Positions 25,955 through 34,408 of a stretch of 64,000 nt of DNA are shown piece after piece. The position numbers and the translations under genes were made by a program. Within the stretch, counting starts at the first letter, position 1. Each line of letters opens with the position of its first letter. The stretch comes from Candidatus Poribacteria bacterium (lineage in GTDB: Bacteria > Poribacteria > WGA-4E > GCA-2687025): NCBI GenBank assembly GCA_018644665.1, contig JABGQA010000141.1:54430-118429 (forward strand), in the 5' to 3' direction. A model generated the notes under the pieces. The model made no database searches. It was not told where the DNA came from and saw only the letters and a program-made list of their open reading frames with translations.

Positions 25955-27310
25955 TCACATCGAGTAGATCATCCGATTCGCTTCGTCGTATTCCGGCTGG
26001 AGCGGATCCGTAGATAGATATAGCTTCTGATAGGGCTCGTACAGCTGGATGTAGCTCCAGTTCACCCCACACAGGATCTTCCGCTCGTTCTGTAGCTTGA
26101 CGAAGCGGCCGCGGAATGCGGCTCGCGTGGTCTTCGGGGGATGTCGCATGGCGTTGTCGATCTCGTCGTCCGTAGCGACCCGATCGACAAACCCATCGCG
26201 CTCCATCCGGTAGAAAATGCCCTTGCTCGTGTCGATGTTGTGATACTCGAGATCGAGCCGAAGGACGGCATGGCTGTCCCAGTCCAGCCCACGAGACGCG
26301 ACGTAGCGTTCCAGTATCCGACGTTTCGCCACCCAATCCAATTGCCGATGGAGGCTGTCCGGGTCCGTCTCGAGCCCCGTCAGCACGAGATCCCACTTCG
26401 CCAAGACGTCCCGGATGAACGGGTCCGTCTCTCGCGCGAAGTACTGCTCCGACCGGTTCCAGTATTCGCGCTGCAACGCCACGGCGGTCATGCGCTTGCC
26501 GCTCTGCAGCTCGATCTCTCGACGGCACGAGAGATCCTCCGAGATCTGCATGATCGCGCGCACCGACTCGCGCAGCTCCAGGCGCTTGTCGAGGGCTCCT
26601 TCCTCGATCATCTGGAGGATGAGAGCCGTGGTCCCGACTTTGAGATACGTCACGAACTCCGACATATTGGAGTCCCCGACGATCACGTGGAGCCGGCGAT
26701 ACTTCTCGCGGTCCGCGTGCGGCTCATCGCGCGTGTTAATGATACCCCGAGCCGTTGTGGTGGCAATCGAGATGTCTTCGCGGATGTGCTGCGCTCGTTG
26801 CGAGATAGAGAACCGCCCGCGGTTCGACTTCTGCACCTTGCCCGCGCCGATGAACACCTGTCGGGTGACGAAGAACGGGATCAGTTGGGTCGCCATCTGA
26901 CGGAAGCCGATGCTTCGATCCATCAGGTAGTTCTCGTGGCATCCATAGGTGTTGCCGGGCGTGTCCGTGTTGTTCTTGAAGACGGAGATGCGGCCCATGA
27001 ACCCGTCCTGGCGCATCTTCTCTTCGGCGCTGCTGGCGAGGTACTCGATGATCCGCTCGCCAGCACGGTCGTGCATGACGAGTTCGCGGACATCGTCGCA
27101 TTCGGGCGTGGCGTACTCCGGGTGGCAACCGATGTCCTGGTAGAACCGCGCGCCGTTCTCCAGGAACACATCGGGGTACATGCGTCCAGAGATGATCTCG
27201 CGGAACAGGTACATCACGGCGTTCTGGATGGACAGAGCTTTCCCGCCGCGACGATCTGCCGAGCAGATGATCCCGTATTCGTTTTCGAGTCCGTAGATTC
27301 GGCGTTTCAC
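25955..27310 (-). CDS. pafA: Pup-protein ligase PafA
   Basis: A 451-residue carboxylate-amine ligase that joins the C-terminal Glu of Pup to substrate lysines. The start KRRIYGLENEYGIICS is the PafA signature with the catalytic Glu. ENGARFYQDIGCHPEYATPE carries the conserved Asp, and NTRDEPHA with LHVIVGDSNMSEFVTYLK are shared with Dop and glutamine-synthetase-like folds. GTG at 27310 with AGGGAG nine bases upstream gives the right N-terminus. It is the last gene of the Pup-proteasome cluster, separated from prcA by 217 bases. It lacks the extra loop expected in Dop, which supports the ligase call. Confidence 0.95.
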   Translation of the reverse strand: MKRRIYGLENEYGIICSADRRGGKALSIQNAVMYLFREIISGRMYPDVFLENGARFYQDIGCHPEYATPECDDVRELVMHDRAGERIIEYLASSAEEKMRQDGFMGRISVFKNNTDTPGNTYGCHENYLMDRSIGFRQMATQLIPFFVTRQVFIGAGKVQKSNRGRFSISQRAQHIREDISIATTTARGIINTRDEPHADREKYRRLHVIVGDSNMSEFVTYLKVGTTALILQMIEEGALDKRLELRESVRAIMQISEDLSCRREIELQSGKRMTAVALQREYWNRSEQYFARETDPFIRDVLAKWDLVLTGLETDPDSLHRQLDWVAKRRILERYVASRGLDWDSHAVLRLDLEYHNIDTSKGIFYRMERDGFVDRVATDDEIDNAMRHPPKTTRAAFRGRFVKLQNERKILCGVNWSYIQLYEPYQKLYLSTDPLQPEYDEANRMIYSM

Positions 27311-27527
27311 CGCCTCGTGCTCCCTGCCGCCACCGAGCGCCACCCACTTCAGACTACAACTTATCTTACGCTCGATGACCCGCGTGGAGAAAGGCTCGGG
27401 GTTCCGCGGCTGTCATCTCGGCGCCGCGCCACGTGCCGTCTAGGGCGGCCCCCAGGGCTGTGGTGGCCGGACACCTTCGCATCGCGGGGAGAGGTCAGGA
27501 TGGACCCACAGCCGCGCGCTGACGAGA

Positions 27528-28244
27528 TCAGTCGGCCGCAACGTCGTCAAGCAGGGCGGACACGTCGTCTTTGGGGATGCGGTGGAACTTACGTCGGCCG
27601 CGCGTCTCATCGAGGGTCGCCACCTCCAGCCGGTCTCCACCGAGCGACTCGTCGTCCTCGTCGCCTTCCCGCGTCGCCTCAAGCGCCTGCACGCCCAGGC
27701 GGACGACTTCCGGCAGCGCCAGATCGGCCTCATAGCGCTCAGACAGCCATTCGCGGATCTCGGTCGACTTCCCGCCGATCACGGCCGTGTGCTCGTCGTC
27801 GGCGAGGATGCCGTTGTACGAAATGCGGTACAGCCGATTTGATGAATAGCCCGGCTCCCCGAGTTCGGCAATGAGCAGTTCCACCTCGAAAGGCTTCGTG
27901 TCGAACTGACGCCACACGCCGCCGATATACTGGGAGTACAGGTTGGCGAGCCACCGAGCGGTGACGTCTTCTCGGCTGTACGTGTAGCCCTTCACCTCCG
28001 CCTGCTCGATGCCGACCATCCGCATCAGGTCGTATTCCTGGATGTTGCCCACAGCGGCCAGTGCGAGGCGGTCGTAGATCTCCGACACTTTATTCAGCGT
28101 CCGACTGGCGTTCTCCGCGACAAACGCGATCCCGTCTGCGTACTCCATGGCGATGACATCGCGCCCGAACTGCACCCCTTTCCGGGCGAGTTCGTCCTTC
28201 TCGGTCATGATCTGTTCGGGCGATGCGAAGAGCGGCGATGGCAT
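27528..28244 (-). CDS. prcA: Proteasome subunit alpha PrcA
   Basis: A 238-residue bacterial 20S proteasome alpha subunit, forming the outer gating rings. The sequence SPEQIMTEKDELARKGVQFGRDVIAMEYADGIAFVAEN matches the actinobacterial PrcA start, and GYTYSREDVTARWLANLYSQ and KPFEVELLIAELG are further family blocks. No processing site, as expected of alpha subunits. The N-terminal segment before SPEQ is short. prcB lies 133 bases upstream on the same strand, and the C-terminal tail (RRKFHRIPKDDVSALL) is charged, as in relatives. Confidence 0.95.
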   Translation of the reverse strand: MPSPLFASPEQIMTEKDELARKGVQFGRDVIAMEYADGIAFVAENASRTLNKVSEIYDRLALAAVGNIQEYDLMRMVGIEQAEVKGYTYSREDVTARWLANLYSQYIGGVWRQFDTKPFEVELLIAELGEPGYSSNRLYRISYNGILADDEHTAVIGGKSTEIREWLSERYEADLALPEVVRLGVQALEATREGDEDDESLGGDRLEVATLDETRGRRKFHRIPKDDVSALLDDVAAD

Positions 28245-28377
28245 GCGTTGGTTACTCCGTCAGCGGATGCGCGCCCGCGGTTCGGGCCACGCTGCGGACC
28301 CCTTACCTATGCAGGGGACATCAATATGGGCCACGGTCAGGCGCCACGGCGAAGCGGGGTGTGCCGATCTGAGTGGA

Positions 28378-29247
28378 TTACGCCCCGTCACTGCTCGATC
28401 GGCGCGCGCCGTGGTCGCGTCGCCATTCGTCGAGGAACGTCTCCGCGATCTCGCGCAGCCGCTCTGCGGGCACATCTTCGGTGCCTTCCTCGACGATGAT
28501 CTTCATCGTCGGGAATATGCCGCGCATGAAGTCGAAGCCCTGCGTGGCGACGTCCTCGTCGCTCGCGTCCAGCAACGCCTCGACGGTCATGCGGACCGCT
28601 TCGTCGCGGTCGACCCCGGCGTGATAGCGCTTCTTGAGCGTGCTCCGCGCGTCCTTCCCGCCCGACCCGGTCGCGTAGTAGTCCAACTCCTCGTAGCGGC
28701 CGCCGATGGGATCGTACTTGTAGATCCGGCCTTCGCGCCGGCGATGGTCGTACCCCGCGAAGATCGGCACGACGACCAGTCCTTGCATTGCGGCTGCCAG
28801 GTTCTGCCGCAGCAACAGGCTGAGGTAGTTCGCCTTGCCCTCTAGGCTCAGAGGTGTCCCCTCGACCTTCTCGTAGAACTCGAGCTGAGTGCGCAGCAGC
28901 TTGGCCATTTGCGTTGCAGGAGCGGCCACACCTGCGATCGCCATCGCGGAGTGCTCGTCCATCTCGAACACCTTGTCGATCGTCCGGTCTGCGACCTCGT
29001 ATCCCGCTGTGGCTTGCCGGTCTCCGGCTATGAGCACACCGCCGCCGAACCGCACCGCGAGGATGGTGGTGCCGTGCGGAAGATGATCCACATCCGGGGG
29101 GTGACCCATCGCGGACGTCGCAGTCGATCGATCCGAACTCGGGTGTAGGGCGTTCGGTAGCAGGTCGGGGTGGCGGTCACGCAGGAGCGTGATGAAGTCT
29201 GACTGCGGAGAGTGCGTGTCGTCGTCGGTCGAGTGTCGTCGGAACAG
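28378..29247 (-). CDS. prcB: Proteasome subunit beta PrcB, with probable non-ATG start
   Basis: The catalytic proteasome beta subunit. The mature chain begins after LPHG with TTILAVRFGGGVLIAGDRQ, so Thr is the N-terminal nucleophile; Asp and Lys of the triad are in AGDRQAT and DRTIDKVFEMD. The first ATG (29109) leaves a propeptide of only 13 residues. The frame stays open upstream to 29260, and its translation (SDFITLLRDRHPDLLPN) closely resembles the Mycobacterium PrcB propeptide. I therefore place the start at CTG 29247, with AAGGG seven bases upstream, giving a 59-residue propeptide; ATT at 29250 is an alternative. Mature region of about 230 residues is complete. Confidence 0.9.
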   Translation of the reverse strand: MFRRHSTDDDTHSPQSDFITLLRDRHPDLLPNALHPSSDRSTATSAMGHPPDVDHLPHGTTILAVRFGGGVLIAGDRQATAGYEVADRTIDKVFEMDEHSAMAIAGVAAPATQMAKLLRTQLEFYEKVEGTPLSLEGKANYLSLLLRQNLAAAMQGLVVVPIFAGYDHRRREGRIYKYDPIGGRYEELDYYATGSGGKDARSTLKKRYHAGVDRDEAVRMTVEALLDASDEDVATQGFDFMRGIFPTMKIIVEEGTEDVPAERLREIAETFLDEWRRDHGARRSSSDGA

Positions 29248-29337
29248 AATCCTGCCCTTTCACCGCGGTCGGCCGGCGTGACGCGACGTGTCGTCCGCCA
29301 CCGCGGGCCATCGTTGCGAGCCGTTGGCGCGAGGCGT

Positions 29338-29556
29338 TCACTCGCCTCCACGCTGGATGTAGTTCTCGACGAACTCTTCCGCGTCCTCTTCCAGCAACTC
29401 ATCGATCTCATCGAGCAGCTTGTCGATGTCGTCCGTCAGGGCCTCACCTTCCTCGATGATGCCCTGGCTGGGCTCCTGCTCGGTGGTCTCCGGAGCCTGC
29501 TCTTCCTGGGTTTCTTCCCGGGTCGTCTCTTCCTGCTTGCGTTCGGATGACGGCAT
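29338..29556 (-). CDS. pup: Prokaryotic ubiquitin-like protein Pup (Gly-Gly-Glu type)
   Basis: A 72-residue tag protein. The first 32 residues are Glu/Gln/Thr-rich and disordered (KQEETTREETQEEQAPETTE). The C-terminal half forms the helix that threads onto the Mpa coiled coil (LTDDIDKLLDEIDELLEED), followed by AEEFVENYIQRGGE. It ends in Glu, so unlike mycobacterial Pup (ending in Gln) it would not need deamidation before ligation. The ATG directly follows the dop stop, with GGAGGAAG inside the end of dop. Similar tags in Gram-negative phyla have been called UBact. Confidence 0.95.
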   Translation of the reverse strand: MPSSERKQEETTREETQEEQAPETTEQEPSQGIIEEGEALTDDIDKLLDEIDELLEEDAEEFVENYIQRGGE

Positions 29557-31083
29557 CTATCTTCCTCCCGCGTCGTCCGCGTTGGGCTTGGCCTCGATGG
29601 CCGCCAGCAATTCCGCGGCGGAATTGCACTTCTGTAGAAGCGAGCCAACCATCTCACGGGTGCCGCGCTGAGGATACTGCATCGGCACCTTCTGCAGCGA
29701 CTTGCCTTCTACGTCGAAGATCAGCGAATTCCAACTGGCTGCGTGGATCTCCCCGGGGAACCGCTTGAGACATGTTCCCCTGAAAAAGGCCCGCGTGTCC
29801 AGCGGCGGATTTGTGATGGCGTGGATCACGGCATCCTGCGACACCACGCGACGTACCCGACCCGCCTTCTGCAGGCGGTGGAACACCCCAACGTTAGGTC
29901 GAATGTCATGGTATTGCAGGTCCAGCATGGCGAGGCGGTGGTCGTGCCACGCCAGGCTGTGCCGGTTGCGATACGCGCGGAGCCACGCGTACTTGATGAC
30001 CCAGTCGATGTCCTGCTGAAGCTGCATTGGGTCGTCGCCCAGCGCGTCGAGCACCTCGCCCCACTTCTGCACGACGTCGGCGGTGATCTCGTGGTACGGA
30101 TCATCGGCCGCGTTGGCCGCGACGTAGTCGACCGCCAACCGCTGGTATTCCCGCTGAATCTCGAGCGCGGACATCTGGCGTGCGCCGTCCAGCCGGAGCG
30201 GCTCTGAGCACGTCAGATCGCGAGACACGCTCTTCATCGCGGCGACCGGGTCACGCAGACGGAACTCGCCGCCTACGACGCCGTCCTCGAGCATCTGGAG
30301 CACGACCGCCGTCGTGCCGACTTTGAGATACGTCGTGAACTCCGACATGTTCGCGTCGCCCACGATGACGTGGAACCGTCGGTGCTGTTTCTCGTCGGCG
30401 TGCGGTTCGTCGCGCGTATTGATGATCGGGCGGTCGACCATCGTGGACAACCCGACCTCCGTCTCGAAGAAGTCCGCCCGCTGCGATATCTGGAAGTCCA
30501 CGCCTTCCGCGCCGTTTTCCGACCCCGTCTTCCCGCTGCCCGTGAAGATCTGCCGCGTCACGAGGAACGGCGTCATGCCATCGACGAGCGCCTGGAACGG
30601 CAGCGCGCGGTCCACGAGGTAGTTCTCGTGGCACCCGTAGCTGTGTCCCTTCCCGTCCGAGTTGTTCTTGTAGATGATCAACTCGCGCCGGTTGTCGAGC
30701 AGTTGCTCGGCCATCCGGCAGCTCATGTCGAGGATCAGCTCGCCAGCGCGGTCGTACGTGACGAGGTCGCGCGCGTTGGTGCATTCCGGCGTGCAGTATT
30801 CGGGATGCGCGTGGTCGACGTAGTAGCGTCCGCCGTTGACGAGGATGTCGTTGATAACGGCGTTGCTCGCGTCGTCCGGCGTGGGGCCGCTGGGGTCGGC
30901 TTGGAAGCCGCGCGCGTCGAGGTGTGGGCTCTCCTCTTCGTAGTCCCACACGACGCTGCGCAGTTCGCGATCCTTGTAGCTGTTAACTACGAGCGTGGAC
31001 GACGCGACGGGATCGAAATCGGCCGCATTGCGCACCATGATCCCGTATTCCGTCTCGACACCCATTATCTTTGGCTGAGCCAT
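29557..31083 (-). CDS. dop: Depupylase/deamidase Dop
   Basis: A 508-residue Dop, the PafA homologue that removes Pup from substrates and, where Pup ends in Gln, deamidates it. It starts MAQPKIMGVETEYGIMVRNA, as Dop does, with the catalytic Glu. NGGRYYVDHAHPEYCTPE carries the catalytic Asp, and an insertion between the two (DLDARGFQADPSGPTPDDAS) corresponds to the Dop-specific loop region. Shared GS-like blocks are NTRDEPHADEKQHRRFHVIV and GDANMSEFTTYLK. ATG at 31083 lies 32 bases after the mpa stop. Because this Pup already ends in Glu, depupylation is the likely main role. Confidence 0.94.
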   Translation of the reverse strand: MAQPKIMGVETEYGIMVRNAADFDPVASSTLVVNSYKDRELRSVVWDYEEESPHLDARGFQADPSGPTPDDASNAVINDILVNGGRYYVDHAHPEYCTPECTNARDLVTYDRAGELILDMSCRMAEQLLDNRRELIIYKNNSDGKGHSYGCHENYLVDRALPFQALVDGMTPFLVTRQIFTGSGKTGSENGAEGVDFQISQRADFFETEVGLSTMVDRPIINTRDEPHADEKQHRRFHVIVGDANMSEFTTYLKVGTTAVVLQMLEDGVVGGEFRLRDPVAAMKSVSRDLTCSEPLRLDGARQMSALEIQREYQRLAVDYVAANAADDPYHEITADVVQKWGEVLDALGDDPMQLQQDIDWVIKYAWLRAYRNRHSLAWHDHRLAMLDLQYHDIRPNVGVFHRLQKAGRVRRVVSQDAVIHAITNPPLDTRAFFRGTCLKRFPGEIHAASWNSLIFDVEGKSLQKVPMQYPQRGTREMVGSLLQKCNSAAELLAAIEAKPNADDAGGR

Positions 31084-31115
31084 CGCCTTGCCGGGCCCTC
31101 GTCGGGACTGAGGAA

Positions 31116-32915
31116 CTAGAGGTACTGACCCGGGGCGACGGTGCGTACTTCGCGCTTCTTCTCTTCTTCTTCGGCCTGCACGAGCATCTTCACGTTCACG
31201 ATGCGCTCGCCCTTGCGCCCGGAGATGCTGGCCCACTCGTCGGGGTTCTTCGTGTTCGGGAGATCCTCGTTCTCCTTGAACTCGTCGCGGATCGCGCCGG
31301 TGACGTCATCCATGCACAGACCCTTGTCACCACCGTCGATGAGCCGCTTCAGCGCGTACTTCTTCGCGCGCGAGACGATGTTCATGACCATCGCGCCGCT
31401 CGAGAAGTCCTTGAAATACAGGACCTCCCGCTCACCCCGCGAATACGTCAACTCGAGGAACTGGTTCTCATCCTCAGTGCTATACATAGCCTCGGCGGCA
31501 CGGTCGAGTAGCCGCTCGACGGCCTCCTCCTTGCCCTCGTCCGCCTGGATCTCGGCCTCCGCGATGGGCAGGTCCGCGGTCAGATAGATGGCGAAGATCG
31601 AGCGCGCCTCCGCCTGGTCGGGTCGCCCTATCTTGATCTTCACGTCCAGCCGGCCGGGGCGCAGTACCGCAGGGTCGAGTAGATCCTGACGGTTGCTCGC
31701 GCCGATCACGATGACGTTGCGCAGGTCCTCGACGCCGTCGATTTCCGCGAGGAACTGCGGCACCAGCGTCGATTCCATATCCGACGAGATACCCAGCCCC
31801 CGCGTGCGGAACAGCGAGTCCATCTCGTCGAAGAAGATCACGACGGGCATGCCCTCCTGGGCCTTCTCCCGCGCCCGCGAGAACACTTCCCGAATCTTCC
31901 GCTCGGTCTCGCCAACGTACTTGTTCAGGAGTTCCGGGCCCTTGATGTTGATGAAGAACGCCCGGATGTTCGCGTCGCCGGACAGCTCACGCGCCTTCAG
32001 CGCGATGCTGTTCGCCACGGCCTTCGCGATGAGCGTCTTCCCGCATCCCGGCGGGCCATACAGCAGGATGCCCTTCGGCGGGCTCAGGTCGAACTCCTTG
32101 AAGTGCTCGGGATACAGGTACGGCAGTTCGACCGCGTCGCGAATCTGCTCGATCTGGTCGTCGAGACCGCCGATCTTCGAGTACTCGACGTCCGGCACTT
32201 CCTCGAGCAGTAGGTCGTCCGCCTCGACCTTCGGCAGCTTGTCGATCAGCATGCCCGTCTGCGAGTTCAGCAGCACGCTGTCGCCGCTCTTCAGCGGGCC
32301 GTCGGCAAGCGCGCCCGCGATCTCGACCACGCGTTCCTCATCGGCCCGCATGGTGACGAGCGCACGCGTCTCGTCGAGCACGTCCTTGACCTTCACGACC
32401 TCACCTTGCCGGTCGGTCGGCGCCACGGAAACGACGTTGTACGCCCCGTTAACGATGACCTCTTGGCCTTTGTAAAGGTCGTCGACGTCGATGCTAGGGT
32501 CGAGGTTGACCCGCATCTTCTTGCCGAGAAGGTTGATGTTCGCGGTGCCGTCGTCGTTCTGGTTCAGGTAGGCGCCGTAGTTATTCGGGGGCGCGCTGAG
32601 CTTCTCGACCTTCTCGCGGAGCAACTCGAGTTGTTCGCGCGCCTCCTGAAGCGTCGCGGTGAGTTCGCGGTTCCGACGGTGGAGCTTGACGAGATCGCGC
32701 GTAGCGTCGTAGAGCTTGGCCTCGGCGTCGTCGGAGGACGCGGCGTTGAGCTTGCGCCGCAGGTCGCTCATCTCCGTCTGCATGATTTCGATGATGCCAT
32801 CGAGCTCGCGGATGCGTTCCACTAGGCGTTGCGTGTCCTCGCCGAACGTCTCTTCGTGACGACGTGAATCGCGCCCGCGGGTCGGTTCCACTTCTGATGA
32901 ATGCTCCGGCGCCAT
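31116..32915 (-). CDS. mpa: Proteasome-associated ATPase Mpa/ARC
   Basis: A 599-residue hexameric AAA+ unfoldase that recognises Pup and feeds tagged proteins to PrcAB. An N-terminal coiled coil (RLVERIRELDGIIEIMQTEM and following, about residues 25-115) is followed by OB-type domains. The AAA module has Walker A GPPGCGKT (about 287-294), Walker B VVIFFDEMDSLF (about 350-361) and an arginine-finger region ASNRQDLLDPAVLRPGRLD. The chain ends in GQYL, the motif whose penultimate Tyr docks into the alpha ring. ATG at 32915 is preceded by GGAGGGGG. First gene of the operon, behind a strong promoter. Confidence 0.96.
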   Translation of the reverse strand: MAPEHSSEVEPTRGRDSRRHEETFGEDTQRLVERIRELDGIIEIMQTEMSDLRRKLNAASSDDAEAKLYDATRDLVKLHRRNRELTATLQEAREQLELLREKVEKLSAPPNNYGAYLNQNDDGTANINLLGKKMRVNLDPSIDVDDLYKGQEVIVNGAYNVVSVAPTDRQGEVVKVKDVLDETRALVTMRADEERVVEIAGALADGPLKSGDSVLLNSQTGMLIDKLPKVEADDLLLEEVPDVEYSKIGGLDDQIEQIRDAVELPYLYPEHFKEFDLSPPKGILLYGPPGCGKTLIAKAVANSIALKARELSGDANIRAFFINIKGPELLNKYVGETERKIREVFSRAREKAQEGMPVVIFFDEMDSLFRTRGLGISSDMESTLVPQFLAEIDGVEDLRNVIVIGASNRQDLLDPAVLRPGRLDVKIKIGRPDQAEARSIFAIYLTADLPIAEAEIQADEGKEEAVERLLDRAAEAMYSTEDENQFLELTYSRGEREVLYFKDFSSGAMVMNIVSRAKKYALKRLIDGGDKGLCMDDVTGAIRDEFKENEDLPNTKNPDEWASISGRKGERIVNVKMLVQAEEEEKKREVRTVAPGQYL

Positions 32916-33332
32916 GCATACCCCCTCCGCCGAGATAGAACCGTGACGAGCCCGCCCGAATGCCGAGCCTGAACCCCTCTCGCAAGAGTCCGGCATTGTA
33001 GCACCCGGAATCCGAGGCGTCAACGCGTGGACAGGGCCAGCCGCCCGGAAAACCGCCTGTAGACGCCATCTACGCTCTGAGTATACGACGCCTGAGACCC
33101 CGAATATCAACGAGCTTCCCGGCGCCGCACTGGACGGCCGCGTGCGCGTGCGGGCTGCCGCCCGGACGTCGAGGCCGTGACGGCGCCCGTCCGCAAGCGA
33201 TCACGCCTCACCGGAACCATCGCCGCAACGCCTCGCCGCGGCCCCTGGCGTCTCAACCCGAGCACGTCCGATGTTCGGCATGACCCCGTCACCTACTAAC
33301 GTGCGACCCGTTCGCGATGGTGACGACAACTC
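32916..33332. other. 417-base region upstream of the proteasome operon
   Basis: No gene is supported here. The part nearest mpa holds its leader and promoter (see 32995-33023). The remainder up to the end of the TIM-barrel gene at 33333 is GC-rich and shows no recognisable element. Confidence 0.5.
32995..33023 (-). promoter_or_regulatory. Strong sigma70-type promoter of the mpa-dop-pup-prcB-prcA-pafA operon
   Basis: On the minus strand TTGACG (33018-33023) and TACAAT (32995-33000) are separated by exactly 17 bases, five of six matches each. Predicted transcription start is near 32988, giving a leader of about 73 bases that ends in GGAGGGGG before the mpa ATG. The best promoter seen in the window. 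Confidence 0.65.
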
Positions 33333-34181
33333 CTACCCGGGGAAGCTCTCACGCAGGAAGCGCATCGCCGGGGCTACTTCCGTTGGGAAGTCACGCCAGT
33401 TGCACTCGACGGATATGCGTGAGTCATACCCAGCCCCCGCGAGCGCTTGCCAGAACGCGGGGTAGTCGTACGACCCTGTGCCCGGATGCAGTCGTCCGGT
33501 GTCCGCTACGTGCACATGCGACAGTCGGCCTCCGGCGTCAACGATGTTCGTCAGCGGTTCGTCTTCCTCATCCATGTGATAGAAGTCGGCGAGCACGGTG
33601 ACTTCGGGCATGTCCACGCGGGCCGCGACCACGCATGCTTCGGCCACGCTCGTAAGGATGTTCGACTCCTTGGTGTTCAGCGGCTCGATCGCGATCGTGA
33701 CGCCGCGCTCGCGCCCCTGATCGCCCGCGAACCGCAGGAACTCCTCTATCTCCGCGTCGGCGGCGTTCCGTGAGTACCCATCGGGCACGTTCCGCGCCGC
33801 GCCACTGCCAAACACGATGATCTCGCCACCCACCGCGGCGACGCGCGCCACGGCCGTGCTGACGTATGCCTCGACCTGGGCCCAATCGCGTTCCGGCCCG
33901 ACGAGCCGCACGGACGGTGCGATGAAGCTGTTAAAGCACTCCGCGGCCAACGGCGCGTCGGCCAGGGCCGCGCGGAAGGTCTCGAACGACGCTTCCGGCA
34001 GGTCGGGCGCAACCATCCCCACGCCGAACTCCATGAAGTCGCACCCCGCGTCAACGAGCACCTGGATCGCGTCCGGGACCTTCTCGACTTGCGCTTGGTG
34101 GGCGCTCCCAGCGTCCAGTTGACGCGCGCCCGAAGTTGGGGGGACGAACGAGGCAAGCGCGACGCAGCAACCGAATCGCAT
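33333..34181 (-). CDS. Xylose-isomerase-like TIM-barrel protein
   Basis: A 282-residue member of the sugar phosphate isomerase/epimerase family. Metal-site landmarks are clear: IAIEPLNTKESN (first catalytic Glu, about residue 164), VLADFYHMDEED (Asp/His), GRLSHVHVADTGRLHPG (His), and RISVECNWRDF (second Glu). This is a better match to hydroxypyruvate-isomerase/tagatose-epimerase-like enzymes than the other two copies in the window. It starts at ATG 34181 and is divergent from the serine hydrolase gene. Substrate unknown. Confidence 0.85.
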   Translation of the reverse strand: MRFGCCVALASFVPPTSGARQLDAGSAHQAQVEKVPDAIQVLVDAGCDFMEFGVGMVAPDLPEASFETFRAALADAPLAAECFNSFIAPSVRLVGPERDWAQVEAYVSTAVARVAAVGGEIIVFGSGAARNVPDGYSRNAADAEIEEFLRFAGDQGRERGVTIAIEPLNTKESNILTSVAEACVVAARVDMPEVTVLADFYHMDEEDEPLTNIVDAGGRLSHVHVADTGRLHPGTGSYDYPAFWQALAGAGYDSRISVECNWRDFPTEVAPAMRFLRESFPG

Positions 34182-34408
34182 GGATACTCCAGACCTGTGC
34201 AGGCGTTACCGGCGCCGTTGGTTCCGCCCATTCTAGCGCAGTACAGGGCGCGTGTGAGGCCGCGGTCAGCGTCGGACCCCAGGTGGCCGAACACGTGCCG
34301 TCCGCAGTCCCGGCCCCCTGCGCAGACGTCGACAAGGCTATATTCGGCTCAGAAGGCCGTCCGCGGCCGGGCCGCGACCCGCGGCAGGATGGCGCCCGGA
34401 GCGCTGCC

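Noticed and set aside
26141..27874. A 577-codon open frame on the plus strand
   Set aside because: It runs antisense across pafA and prcA, both firmly identified.
28378..29109. prcB starting at its first ATG
   Set aside because: It would leave a propeptide of 13 residues, while the upstream codons in frame read like a normal PrcB propeptide.
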